Source: Crotophaga sulcirostris
Lineage: Eukaryota > Chordata > Aves > Cuculiformes > Crotophagidae
NCBI GenBank assembly: GCA_013397455.1
Contig: VYZB01000529.1
Span: forward strand, 196,231 to 260,230
Reading direction: 5' to 3'
DNA length: 64,000 bases
The stretch's first letter is position 1, and every line of letters starts with the position of its first letter. The translations under genes were made by a program, and so were the position numbers. The notes below the pieces were generated by a model that saw nothing but the letters and a program-made list of their open reading frames with translations, did no database searches and had not been told where the DNA came from. Below, piece after piece: positions 1 to 12,700 of the stretch.

Positions 1-3000
1 CCCCCCCCCCAACTTTCTCTGTAAAAGTTTCTCTTATAAAAAAGCACCTAGTACTTTCTACTGTTTTTGCTCAAAGTATCTCTCATATTAAATGCATTTT
101 CTAGAGTGAATTCTCTACTGTGTCAACATACTTTTGATTCTTTGTTTCCTTATCAGTGTTCACAAACCTGGAGGAACTAAACACCCGATACAATGTTCAT
201 AGGCAACTTCGCCTCAGCTGTTTCTGCTTTGCCAAGTTAGACCTCTCCAGCTGAGATGTGTGCTCAATCATCTCACTGTCTTTTTCACAAATTGCAAGTG
301 GGAATTACAAGTAGATGCTTATCTCGAATGCTGTAATGCTAGGGTCTAGTACAGAACATTATTGTCTGTTAGTACACACCAGCCTCTTTAAAAGCAGTGG
401 ACTTGCAGGACATGTAATAAATTAATTTTGTCTTTAGTTTAACTATATGAATTATGAAGCAACAGAGAGAAAATGCAGAAGACTTCAGGACATGAAAGGG
501 CAGTGAACATTCCTGGAGGATAAGGATCTTGCTAAAGGCAGGGTTCTTTCATTTCAGACAGAACAAATCTCTTCATGTGTGGACTATAACGCTAAAGCTG
601 CAACTGTCATGCAGTTTGAGCATTGATATAAGGCCCAAACCACAGAGCTCCTTGGCTTTTCATTGTTCTCACCCAGTTCTTGTCATGTGTAAACAAGCTC
701 GATAGAAATATTATAAAATTATTTCTGAATTATTATTGACTTATTATTATTATTACCACATTAAATAATTGCAAGTATTTTTGACCCTTGTCTTAATTTA
801 TGTATTCTTTCCCTGTATGGCAGGGTGCCTGCCTGGTCTGGAAACTTGTAGCTATTCCGTATAGTTACAATTAATACCATTATTATTTATTTTAACTATG
901 GAACTGATGAGTATTAAAAATTTACCTATCGCATTTAGAGCTGTTATCTTTTTGAATACTTTGAGATATATTGAGTGTCAAATTTAGGCTATATTTTTCC
1001 CCCCTCTTATAAAGCATAGTTATTTTATATTTTATCCTCACCAGTACATTAAGAACAGCAAATATCCTGAATAAATTTCTTCATAAGGCAAGATAAAGCC
1101 TCATATTAAAATAAATTCTGCAGGCTTCTTGTGTTGTTATGGAAAAATATTTTGTTAACACATTTATAAAAGTAGGAATAAGATTAAATATGAGTATCTT
1201 TCAATTTTTGTATGGAAGAAATTATTTGGAGTACTTCTGAAAACAAATCCTATCTACAGAGATCCTGTGAACAATTTGTAAATTAACTGACCTTTGACAT
1301 ACCATTGTTGAAAGTTAAGTCTGAGAAAGTTTCACTGTTTTTGTTCTTTGACCAGTAGTCAATAGTTTTATTATTCAAGGTCTGACATTTTTTTTTTGGT
1401 GGCTGGAGTTTCCAGCTGTGTTGTTAAATTAAACCTGAAAAACAGAACTTTAAAACATGCCTTGTAACTGTGTTTGCAGACAACATTTTTTGTTTCCAAA
1501 GATGATTGTGAATTATGTTCTTTCCATTTTCCTTTATACCAAGATGATTGTAACATGGTTTTTAATTTAAATTAATCTGAAAACTTGTCTCCGTATTTCA
1601 GCAAGAAAAATCCACTAGCACCAGATGAATTCTCACATATCTTACTCTGACTTGTTTTAGAACACGATATTAGTACAGGTTTGACATCTATTTCTATGTT
1701 TAAACTTGCATGCTCTCATTATAATTTCAAAACGATATTAAATTTTATGTTGCAGCTATTACTGAAACAGTGTCAGGAACTGTATAGCCCATGTGTATTG
1801 ATCTCCGTTTTAATAAGACTATGGTAAACATGTCATAAGTGGGAGATCAGCTTGCATTTTTATTTAGCTGTTCTTGTGTAAATTTGAATGGTTGACTTAC
1901 CAAAGAACTGTCTACTTCAGACTGGAATGTGCAGTGATTTTTTTTCTCCCTCTCCTAAGTACTATAGGAAATATCAAAGTCTGTGCTTTCAGTTTTCATC
2001 TTTACAAATTTAGCACTCTTTGGAGCTATGTGCCTTCTTGAGCCTCTGGTTTAAAGCTTAGTGTAACAAGCTGGAATTCTAAAAATGGCAGAAGGCATGA
2101 GGGGAAGAAAGAGAGAGAGCATGTTAGGGACCATCATCTGCATTATTCATATGTTGTATAGTTTCTGACGACCTAGCTATGAATTAGAGATTACAAATAC
2201 TTTGTTAAGCCTGTAAAATGAATGCTGTTCATGGTATGTGGTTTTATGAAGTATTTTAATAGTCCTGAAAATACTGACTTTGCCCTCCATGACCCTAGGG
2301 CTGACTGCAAATGAAGCAGGCAGAAAATTACCTTTGTATTAAAAGTAGTAGTGAAGTGTGTGGGAGGTATAGAAGTGACTGAATTCCCCCTTTAGTGTTT
2401 CAGGTGGGATAGAAGTGACAGGGCAGGAGGGAAGAAGAGAGGGGCTAATCCTAAAAAGAGAGAACTTGCTAGGATAAGCAACCCATTCATAAAGGGGTTT
2501 AATAGATAGGTTTGGGCAGTTTTTTAGTTTTCTAAGTTAATTTTAATAAGTTGTATTTAAGTGCATTGTACTGTCAAGACTCACAGCTGGCTGAAGTCTC
2601 AGCCTAGTTTCTCTGTAGATGAGTGCTACTTAGCTGGTTCCATGGTACCTACAGTCAAGAGGGTTAACCTTGAGTATAGTTTAAATCTACATTTTTGTGA
2701 TTTTTATACTTTTTATAATAATTATTGTTTTGAAGTCAAGAATTGGCTACTGTGCCATGCTAGAATATGTTTTATGTTTACCTTGTTTTTTATTAAGAGG
2801 ACTTCAGCTAATCTTCTGCAACACACGTTTCAGTGATTAACTACTGTAATTAAAACAATATAGCAGGTAAATGCTTTTGGTATCAGCAATGCAAGGCATA
2901 TTTGGGATTCTCAGAGTCAAAATGCCTTCCTGTTGAAAATATATATAAGGATCAGCTGGGGGTTTGGTGTTAACCGCTGTGAGGGTTAAAAAAATCAAAG

Positions 3001-3650
3001 CAAGAGAGAAAACTCCATATGAAACTCATTGTTTTATTAGATGTGCATAGCTGCAAACCTCCTTCTGGCTAATCCTGTGTCTGGAAGAAAGCAGTCGTGC
3101 TTAGTAGGAGTGCCTGCAACTCTTAACTCTGAGATTGTTTGCTTTACATTCTGTCTCATCATATTTCTAGAATAGTTGCAATATAAAGATGATATAGTAT
3201 CTTAATGAGATGCATACAGAAGGCACTCCATTTTTCTTATGGTATAACACTTCACATCTTATCCTAAAAGTTTCTATAGACGTGTGGTTCCAATGTGATT
3301 CACATAGATTCCTTTGTGATTGGTGCTGAAAATTAGTATGTAAAGACTTGTCATAGCGCTCTAAACAGGTAGTGTGTTTATTTTTGTTTCTGTATTATTT
3401 CGATTACTGACGCATTGGTTCAACCAGTTCCTAATGTGATACGAAAATGACCAAATCTGTTAGAAGTTATTTGAGTGCTTTTTATCTAAAGTATGCTATT
3501 TTGAAAATACATTTATTTTTATTCATTTTGCAATAGAGGAATTTTAATGTCTGATAGATGTGCCATCTGTTTGTTTTTACTGAATAACTCGTATTACAGC
3601 TAGTGAAAATATTACTTGAATATTACTTACTTAACTCTGTTTTGTTGTAG
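1..3650 (+). other. ARHGAP5: ARHGAP5 intron upstream of first visible exon (partial)
   Basis: This AT-rich stretch has no usable open reading frame and ends in a polypyrimidine-poor but functional-looking acceptor (ttgttgtag) at 3650. In ARHGAP5 a very large coding exon precedes the exon at 3651. No such long open frame is present here, so this is read as intron and the large exon must lie upstream of the window. A run of ten C opens the window. A purine-rich tract with GAGAGAGA lies near 2108-2120. I recognised no repeat family in it. Confidence 0.75.
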
Positions 3651-3798
3651 CCGAAAAAGAAACATAAGCCATTCACTCCTCCAATCCGTAGAAACTGGGA
3701 AAGCAATTACTTTGGGATGCCTCTACAGGATCTGGTTACATCTGAGAAACCAATACCTCTGTTTGTTGAAAAATGTGTGCAATTCATTGAAGATACAG
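3651..3798 (+). CDS. ARHGAP5: ARHGAP5 exon: polybasic region and start of RhoGAP domain
   Basis: The 148-nt exon begins in phase 0 after tttgttgtag and ends GAT ACA G before gtaaga. It encodes 49 residues plus one base, from [14 protein letters not shown] through [11 protein letters not shown] to [12 protein letters not shown]. In p190 proteins the basic stretch just before the GAP domain binds acidic phospholipids and affects Rho versus Rac preference; that role is family knowledge. The stretch [23 protein letters not shown] is the first helix region of a RhoGAP domain. The donor matches consensus well. Confidence 0.95.
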
Positions 3799-6700
3799 GT
3801 AAGATAGGTGAACTGTTGGAGGAAAGACTTTCCCACTTTGTATAATGAACAGTTACCGCTGTATTTTATTTCTTATATTAAAAAACTGTGAAGTTCACTT
3901 TTTACAATTGCAGAAAACAAATACTTGGTATGGTGTAATTAGTCAGCTTGCTTTCTCTATTTTGTGAGTAAACCTCATTTTGCATTTTAACTTGTTATAG
4001 AGACAGATACATTTCTAAATACTGTGTAATTCTACATGAAAGTTGTTAAGCAATTTGTTTAACTTGCAGATTTCCAGTGTAATGTAAAATATTAATGTGT
4101 ATGCGTTTGTACTAGGGTGAAATCTGGCAGTATGGTTTTCTCTCCTTTCTCCCTCGTTTCCTGGTTGTGTGTTTGGTCCTGCTTTTAGCCTGTTCACTGT
4201 GTGACCACGAGGCAAGTAGAACGATGTTGCTGGTCCAAGAGAAGGTTACGTTTAGGACAGGAGAGTTGTTTTGAGGTTTGGGGGTGATCTATGGTTGGGT
4301 TTGTTTGTTTTTTTCTTTTTTGTTTTTGAAGATGGTGAGCACCATTTTCAGTTAGTGTGTAAGTGTTGCTTGCTCTGAAGTTGCATAAATGCTATTTTGC
4401 TGAAGCAAATGAGAGTGTGAAACTGACTGACTGGAGCTGAAGCATGAACAGGACTATCTTGATGGGTGTCACCAGTTCAATATTGTTTAGCATAAAGTAA
4501 AACAGCACTTTTATGCAACATTTTCCTAGATCTGTAATACAATTTTGGTTGTAAGATGACAGTAACGGTTTTATCAAGTAAAACCGAAGGGTCTTCTTTC
4601 TTAAACTAAAATTTGGTTTTACTGCCGTCTCCTAGGAGTAGTGTTTTCAGGAGAGCTACTACAGATGGTGAGCCTAATAGCTGTTTTTGAAGACTCATAT
4701 ACTGCATTATTGCAATTAAGAAATTAGGTGAGACCTCAGGCACTGATCTTTAGGGAGTCAGATTTATACTAACGTCTTTGTCTAACCTTTAGCTCCTATT
4801 GATTTCTTGCCTAAAGGTAAGGCTGTATTTTCTTCCCTCTTGCTTTTGCTTTCCTCACCTCACCCAGGAAAATACGGGGAAAGAAGAAGAAAGGCAAGGA
4901 GTGGTAGACTGGTATAGACAATTTAATATATATTTTGTTTGCTTTGCATGTAGCAAGAACAGCCCTAAAACAAAACCAACATACCTTTATGGGCGAGTCA
5001 CTGCCTGAATTCGTGTTCTTTAAAAATGACTGCAGGTAGCTACTGTGTATAGCTATATAAAACAGACATTCACCAATAATGAAGATCAAATTACTTCTTG
5101 AAATGTTTTTTTTAGAATCTAGAAGTAATATCTTAAATCTGAGCATGTCAAACTTCCTAAGTTCTGAATATTATTTAAGCACTGATTCAGCTGCCCAGAG
5201 AGATTATGTGCTCTGTCCATGGAGATGTTAAAGATCAGATTTAGATAAGCAACCCGATCTGAGTTCAGCATTGACTCATGTTTAAGCAGGAGGTTGGACT
5301 AGATGACCTTCTGAGGATCCCTTCTGTGATCACTTCAAAATTGGCATAGAATAGGTTTTAGTAGAAACTGTACACCAGTTTGTGTTTTCCAACTTTGGAA
5401 TTAACGAACAGGGAGAAAACTCAGTCCAGACTCGAGAGGAGAGAAAAACAGGCATCAGTTGTTTCTCCTAATGGAAGGCTGACTAGCAGACGGATCAAGG
5501 AGGAGCACGTGTTAATTTATTACTGTGTGAGAATCACTGAAAACTGTAAACAAATACGTTTTGAAATATTCATAAACACATGTTGTGCACTTGAGCTGTA
5601 TTGCTAATTAAGGTGTCTCTTCAAAGGAAACATCATGGGAATTAGGTAAAGAATTCCTTGACAATGCAGATAGAACTAAGATGTTGGTGTCTTTTGCAGA
5701 GTACTTATGGTGCTTATGCTGCTCCTCGTATTCCTCTAGCCTTCTCCAGGACCAAAGAGCTAATATGTCTGGAAAGTTAGAGCATCTTCAGATATCAGCC
5801 ATTTTTAATGAAGTAAAGAATGCACTTACCTTTTCCTAGGCATGTTTGCCACATCATATTAAGTGAAGTATCTTATTTCTTTTTTCTAATGAACAGACCA
5901 TGTAATATATGATTGAGTGATAGTTCATAAAATGATTGAAAGCTTGTTTAATAATTGGTTACTGAAATTATAGAAATGTTAATTCAACATTGGATAAGGC
6001 CTTCCTGTTTTTTGAGTCCTTCTAAAAGTATTGCTTGTTTTCTTACACTAGTTACTTTTTATCGAACATTTCAGTATTCTATAAACTGTTTTATTACAAG
6101 AAGCAGTAAGACACTTATGTTTTTATTCTGGTTTTCAGGGTGTGAATTGAATGTCATGGATCTTTAAATGCCAGTGTTCATATACACAGATAAGAACACA
6201 TTAAATGTAGAATTTTAAATGTATTTTATGTAAGTAAATTTAGTGCTGGACTCTTACTTGAAATGAGTTTGGATTCTTTGCTCTGTAATTACATATTCTG
6301 GGTGTATGCAGGAATTAGCATTCTGTATCAATAAGGTATTGGTTCCATTAGTGTTGTGTGGTCTGGATAGGATGGAGGGTTAAGAAGAGGTACACCAAGT
6401 CAATCTGTGGAATAAAGTTATACAATGTAAATTTTGTGACCTACATCAAAGGTAAAGATGTGGAGGATGATCTTGAAAAAGTCAACTGGTCATTGTAGGG
6501 GAAGGAATTAAACTGGGGAGAGACAGACTTGCTGTGGTTAGGTGGCATGTATTCAGAAATGTAGACAGAACAGTGGTAGTGGAACCTGGCTACAGATGTC
6601 ACGTTGGCAGATACTGTGTGACTTTTCAGCAGACTGAATATTAGCATAGCTGTTGTCACTCAGAAAAAGGCTTTAAATTCATCACGGACAGCTGTCTGAA

Positions 6701-9700
6701 AACTTTGAACTCTAAGTACTTGCTGTCAAGCAAGTGAAAAGAATTAAAAGATTTGAGAGTGAGCAATATGGGGGAAAATCGCGCCATTATGTAATTCAGT
6801 GATATGCACACGGTTTGAATACTGGTTACAATTTGGGTCAGACTGTCTTGGAGTAGAAAAAAATTGGAAAAGACACTGCATATGACAATAATAGTAACAC
6901 TTGGATAAAAAGGAACTGAACTGATTAGCTTAGAAATTTTCTGAAGAAAGGAAATGATATAAATTTAAAAAAAAAGAAAGAGTAGAGAAGTTACTGCTTC
7001 TTGTTAAGCAAGAGAAAAAGATTTTATGAAAACTTTTCAAGTACTGAGCATAAAGCTTTCATGATGTACATTCCTGAATTGCAAAGCTGCCTTTGCTGTG
7101 AGTTGTTGGAAAGACGACAGATAAATGACTCTAAAAGGGTTTGGATGAATTAATGGAGGATAAATCCCCAGCTGGCTATTCCAACACCTTACGCAAAAGT
7201 CTATGTAAGCTACACGTCTGCAGGAAGTTGGGAGGATATACGACAGAAAAACTGCTGTGGTGTTTGGTTTTTTTTTTCCCCTCTTGTTCTTTCTACCTTT
7301 CTCCTCAAGCATATACTACTTACTGGTGTGGAAACGGGATATCGTACCAGGTAGATTTCAGTCTACTCTTATGCTGAAGTTGGTATGTTCTATAGAGGAA
7401 TCAAGAGTTGTGGAGTATGTGGGTGCCTAAGAATGGAATTGTTCTACAAACTAAGTATGCATATAGGTACAGATCCAGATTGCTAATTTTCTTTGAAATG
7501 CTTTGAACCCCATGTCAAGTTCTAGTTAGATGGGTTTAGAACCCTGATCACAACTGGCAGCACAGAAGAAGGTGCAAGAAGATAATTTATTAGGCAATAG
7601 GAGGTTTCTTTGAGAAAGGAATAGTCTAGACAAAGGAGATGAGCTCTCTGTTGAAGTAAATACAGGCTATTGTGATGTGAAATAAGTACAATCTAATTCA
7701 TTAAACCTGAAGGTGTACTAAAGCTAAAAGGACAGAGGGGCACATAAGTCGTATGATTCTGATACGTAATATTACAACAGCCATTGTGTCTGGAAAGGAT
7801 ATCTTGAAAATTATAGGTAGACCAGAAGGGAAAGAATAGATAAGAATTCTGAAAGAATCAATGGGTTTGCAGGTGAAGGAACTGAAATTTTAAAAACCAT
7901 CAAGAGAAAATAAATGTTACATGTGTGCTCTCTCTCAATATGGATATACATTATAGATACACAAGAAGTTTAAAAGCTAAAATGGGTGAACTGGAGTGTC
8001 TTACACTTGATGAAAATCTTGACATAGCAAGCATTGCAGAGACCTGGTTGGATAATAAAAAAGAACAGAAAGAATCGAAGCATTCTACTTTCAGACTACT
8101 TTCTGCATGTATGTGCACAAACAAATTCAGCTTCTCTCCTTTTGCACCTTAGAGAAACAGTATAATGACTATTTACCAACCAATTCAGAGTCTTAATTTC
8201 TAGAATATACAAGCAAGAAAAAATTATTTTTGCCTGAGAAATTTAAAAGACAAATTTAGTTAGCTTAATCCAGAATTCCAACATTTAGCTATTTTTGAAA
8301 GATGCCTAAATTTAGTAGACATCTCCTTGTTTAACCTGAAAATTTTCTCAAGTACTATAAGTTGTCTTTCTATGTTTCTCAGAGCTATGCTGGTCTGAGC
8401 TGTCTACTACATGATGAAATAGGGGGAAAGAAATAAAAAACCCATATAGATGCAATAGGGCATCTTTGTCTCCAGAGCAGCCCAGTTCAAGTATTCAAGG
8501 TTTAAACACCCCTACTAAACAGTGACTGGATCAAACTTCTTCGAAAAATGCTATTGTAGCACATTCAGTTGCTTTTGTGCAGAAAGAAATTAAACAGTAG
8601 CTGGATATAACACAGGATACCCTGGGAATGTAGAGTCTCCAGCTGAGAATTCTCCCATACTAAACAAAGAGAAGCTTGATCCTAAGTTAGGCTTATCTGC
8701 CAGTGATTTTTCGTATGTCTTTATTTGTAACCTCTGGAAGAGGAAGGCGAAGTGTTTCTGTCTGTGATAGCATGTAGCACATTCAAGGCATTATTTTGAA
8801 GACGGGGTTGAAACCCCTTCCAACTGTGGAAACCATTGAACCATCGAAACCCGTTTTTGCCCTATGACACTGAATTATACGTCCTAATGCTTTTTAAGGA
8901 CATCAGTGAATAAGACTCAGTTTTTTTGAAAGGACTGTTTGGAAATATATTTACAAGAGAAGCCCCTTGACTATGGATTTGGAAAGCTACATGATAGATA
9001 TTAAAATTCATTGACGAAAGGCTTACTAAAATAGCCTTGATTCAGCCAGTAAAGAGACATGTGAATTACTGAGGCATTAAGAGTTAGAGGAGTTCATATG
9101 AAATTAATTGGTATAAATTTCCCAGCGTTATGAAGTTGTTAAGCGCTTCCTGTGTTTTGAGCATTGTAACAGGATTCCTAGTGTTTCTTGGTAACTTAAA
9201 AGGCACACTCCATGACTGTGATGTAACAGAGGAGTTATGTATTGATCTGATAATGTAAAATGCATTCAGTTACTGGACTGTGACAGTGAAAAGCCAAGAG
9301 ATTTCATGAAAGTCTAACACTTGTAAATTTTTGAATAGAATCATGTGCTGTTATGGAGATCTAACATATAGATACTTTTGAACCCGTAAAGTTAACTTGG
9401 AGAATTGTGGAACTATGAACTGCTTATATTCCTTAATGGGCTCTAAATTAACAAAGAACAAGATCTTGGGTAATGGTGTGATTAGCAGGATGGACACTTC
9501 TGTTCAGTGAGTAGCTGTGGGCAAAAAAGATAGCGATATGGTGGCAAGGACAATCATTGGAGTGGAGTGAGCAACTCTGTGTGTGCGCACATAATAAAAG
9601 TGTATTTTTTGATATTGTTTACCTAGAATGACTGCTGAAATTATGATGACTTCATAGCACATAGTAAACCAAAGTAATAGTGAGAAACTTGGAGTAACTC

Positions 9701-12700
9701 TGTTTCCTAACACCCTTCTCCTCTCTTTCCCTGCCCCTAAAGAAAGACCTGTAAATTATGTGATAATTTACCTTAGAAAAGAAGTGAGGAGAAATCAATG
9801 CAAACTTTATAAAATATAAATGGTAAAAGGGAAAGTATGTTACAAGATTAAGTCCTTGTCTCATTGTCTCATGTAGGAGTGTTGCACCATGAAATTAAAA
9901 AATCAGGAGTCAATTACAAATGCTTGATTTTTCTGTGGAGTATTTTATTAGTGCGTTATTACTTGCCATAGTAAGTTGTTAAGACCAAATGGTGAAGATA
10001 GTTATTAAAAACAAATTCTGTGGGTACCAAGCTGCAGAATTAACAGTTTTGATCATTAAAACAAAAGATGCAAATAACAGTCTAGTAGAGATCAAGAACA
10101 GGATCATTTATTGGTAAATTATTCCACAATTGCTTGCAGTCAGGTTCTTGTTATCCTGCAATGTGGTTTCCTCTGGTTCATAGTAAACGGAATAGTGAAC
10201 TTGATAGACAACTGGTATTTTGTGTTTTGGTAGTCCTATGTCACTGTAATGTTTAATGTGTACTTTTTAGGCATTTAAGATTTGTGTTCCTGCTTTTGGT
10301 TTCTGAATTAGTTAGTATGACTGGCTCTGTTTTGCTCTATACTATATAAGCTTGGTTTTGAATATTTTTTTTTCCTCCCCTTCTAAGGATTATGTACTGA
10401 AGGCCTGTACCGTGTTAGTGGGAATAAAACGGACCAAGACAACATTCAGAAACAGTTTGACCAAGGTAATGACAGATTTTGTTATTTAAAGCCAAAACAG
10501 AATTTGGATTCTCTAAGGATTTGTCATAGTGAATACGAAATGATTGCACTTTCAGACTGACTTCTGTAGCACTGAGTATTAATAGTCTGGTAGATTGTGT
10601 TGGAATAGTCCAGTTTATTACCAATGAAGAATATAAAACAAAGATGGGATAGAATCTTGCTGCAAGTGGCTTTAAGTGCTTTTAAAATATTTTCCAAGTG
10701 GTATACTAGTGTCTAGAAGGGTCTAAATGCTTGTTGTGTGAATAGTTTCAGTCCTATGCATTAAGGCATTCACTTCCTCCTTGTATTCCCCTGAAATGTA
10801 GTATTTCTAGATACTTATTTTCCTGAAAGCACTGTTAAATAATACATCCTGGCATTAAATCTTGAAAGTAAATTTCTGACACAACCGTTCTCATGCTGGA
10901 ATATCCTAGAACATGATTGGTAGATTATACTGTTCACTTTGTGTTAAAAGAGGGGGTTTGCTTTATATTTTCCTTCTGTTTCCTCATTTAATTTATAATC
11001 TAAATTGAAATTTCAAAATGAAAGCACTTCTTAAAAGTTCTTGGATATTAACCATGAAGTTGAGCCTGTGAAATATAGTAATACCCCTCCTAGATGATAA
11101 GGAAGGTGAATATATTAGTTTTTTATGCCTCACTATGCTGTTTCAGATAATCTGAGTATAATGCTAGATTTTCTTCAGTTACCTTATTAAAGGATATTCC
11201 AGAGTTTCAGCTAGAGTAGACTTCTGAAAAGTAAACTTAGCATTTTCAAAATTTCAGATTTTTAATACTTGAAGTTCTGTGGTTTACAGTGCTTCTACTT
11301 CTAGCCTTGGTTGAAAATTATGTAGCATGATTTTGTTATTATATATTTAAATTTTTAAAAAGTATTTAATTATAAACATAAAGCTTCTGTTGTTTGGTAA
11401 TCTAGCAGTAGATTGTGTCACCGTGTGCTGTCACTGGCATGTTTTGTTGTCCTTTTCTAAAAGGCTTCATGTGGTCACATGATCCACAATCACATGGATT
11501 ATGCAGATTTATGAACCCTGTACCAGTTTTCGACAAAATTATTGGAAATAGAATTTAAACTTATTATTGGGCAATTCAATTAATCAGAAGCCAGTCAGTG
11601 GCAAATAGAAAAGCATTTAAGTCTGCATGGAGAATCAGACAATTTTGTTTTTCTGATCTACTGTTTTCTTATGTCAGATTTTTTTTATATTTGATTTTAT
11701 GTGGGTCAAAATGATGACAGCTTATCCATGGATACACCTTTTTATGCATTTTTTAACAAATGTTTGGCAACATTTTGATTGAGTAAATTATTTTCATAAA
11801 TGCTGTGAGGAATGATAGCTGTAAGTTTTATTTACTCTTCTGTTTAATTTTGTTTTACAGATCATAATATCAGTCTAGAGTCTATGGGAGTAACAGTAAA
11901 TGCAGTGGCTGGAGCTCTAAAAGCTTTTTTTGCAGATCTACCAGATCCATTAATTCCTTACTCTTTGCATCAAGAATTGTTAGAAACATCAAGTAAGTAA
12001 TAAAAAATTTTGTCTTGATCTAATTATGTTATGTTGATTTCCCTTATTGGAATTTTTACTTCCTTGTAAGTTGAAAGGACTAGCTGTGCTGAAATAGTTT
12101 CAAAAATTGCTTAGGCATATAAATTTTTTTATATTCTTTAAAATTAACATAACTGCATGATGGTATAAATGTAATACATCATTTTTCCAAATAAGTTGTG
12201 GCTCATTTTTTCTCCTTTTCCTAGAAAATTTAGTTGGAGAAATCCGCTTTTTTTCCATTCTGTATTAGTGCTTCATATGATGAAAGCTCTTAGCTGTATT
12301 GCAGTGGTTAACAGGGGAAAAAACCCTTGAATTTGTGAAGTCTTACATTCAAAATAGGCTTTAGAAATCAGCCACATCTATAGAATATTGTTGTAATTGT
12401 CTTTTAGAGTTTTTTCAGATTCTTTTTGAACTCCTTATAAGATGAAATACTTAATTTTTTTTACCTTACAAACATTTTTTCAGACACTTCAAAGTGAAAT
12501 GACTAAATTGTTCCCATCTTTTAAAGAATATTTCTCTTGTATTGGAAGCAGACTGTTTCAGAAAAATGACTGCTGCACAGTTTCACAGGATACAAGTGTA
12601 ACATTCAGTATTCTTAATGCTTTTTTGTTCAAAACATGAAAATACTAATGTAAATTTAAGGCTTGGGCCTGGACTTGATTATTGTATAGTTCACTAGAAA

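Larger units (their letters stand above)
3799..10387 (+). other. ARHGAP5: ARHGAP5 intron (6.6 kb)
   Basis: The intron has a gtaaga donor and a T-rich acceptor (ttttttttcctccccttctaag). It holds a + strand CR1 3' end at 5191-5331 and an ancient LINE endonuclease remnant at about 7925-8075. The other open frames inside it are short, lack recognisable domains and are taken as chance. Confidence 0.9.

Noticed and set aside
12442..12639. Short + strand frame in an ARHGAP5 intron as a possible alternative exon
   Set aside because: No good splice sites in the right phase and no RhoGAP resemblance.
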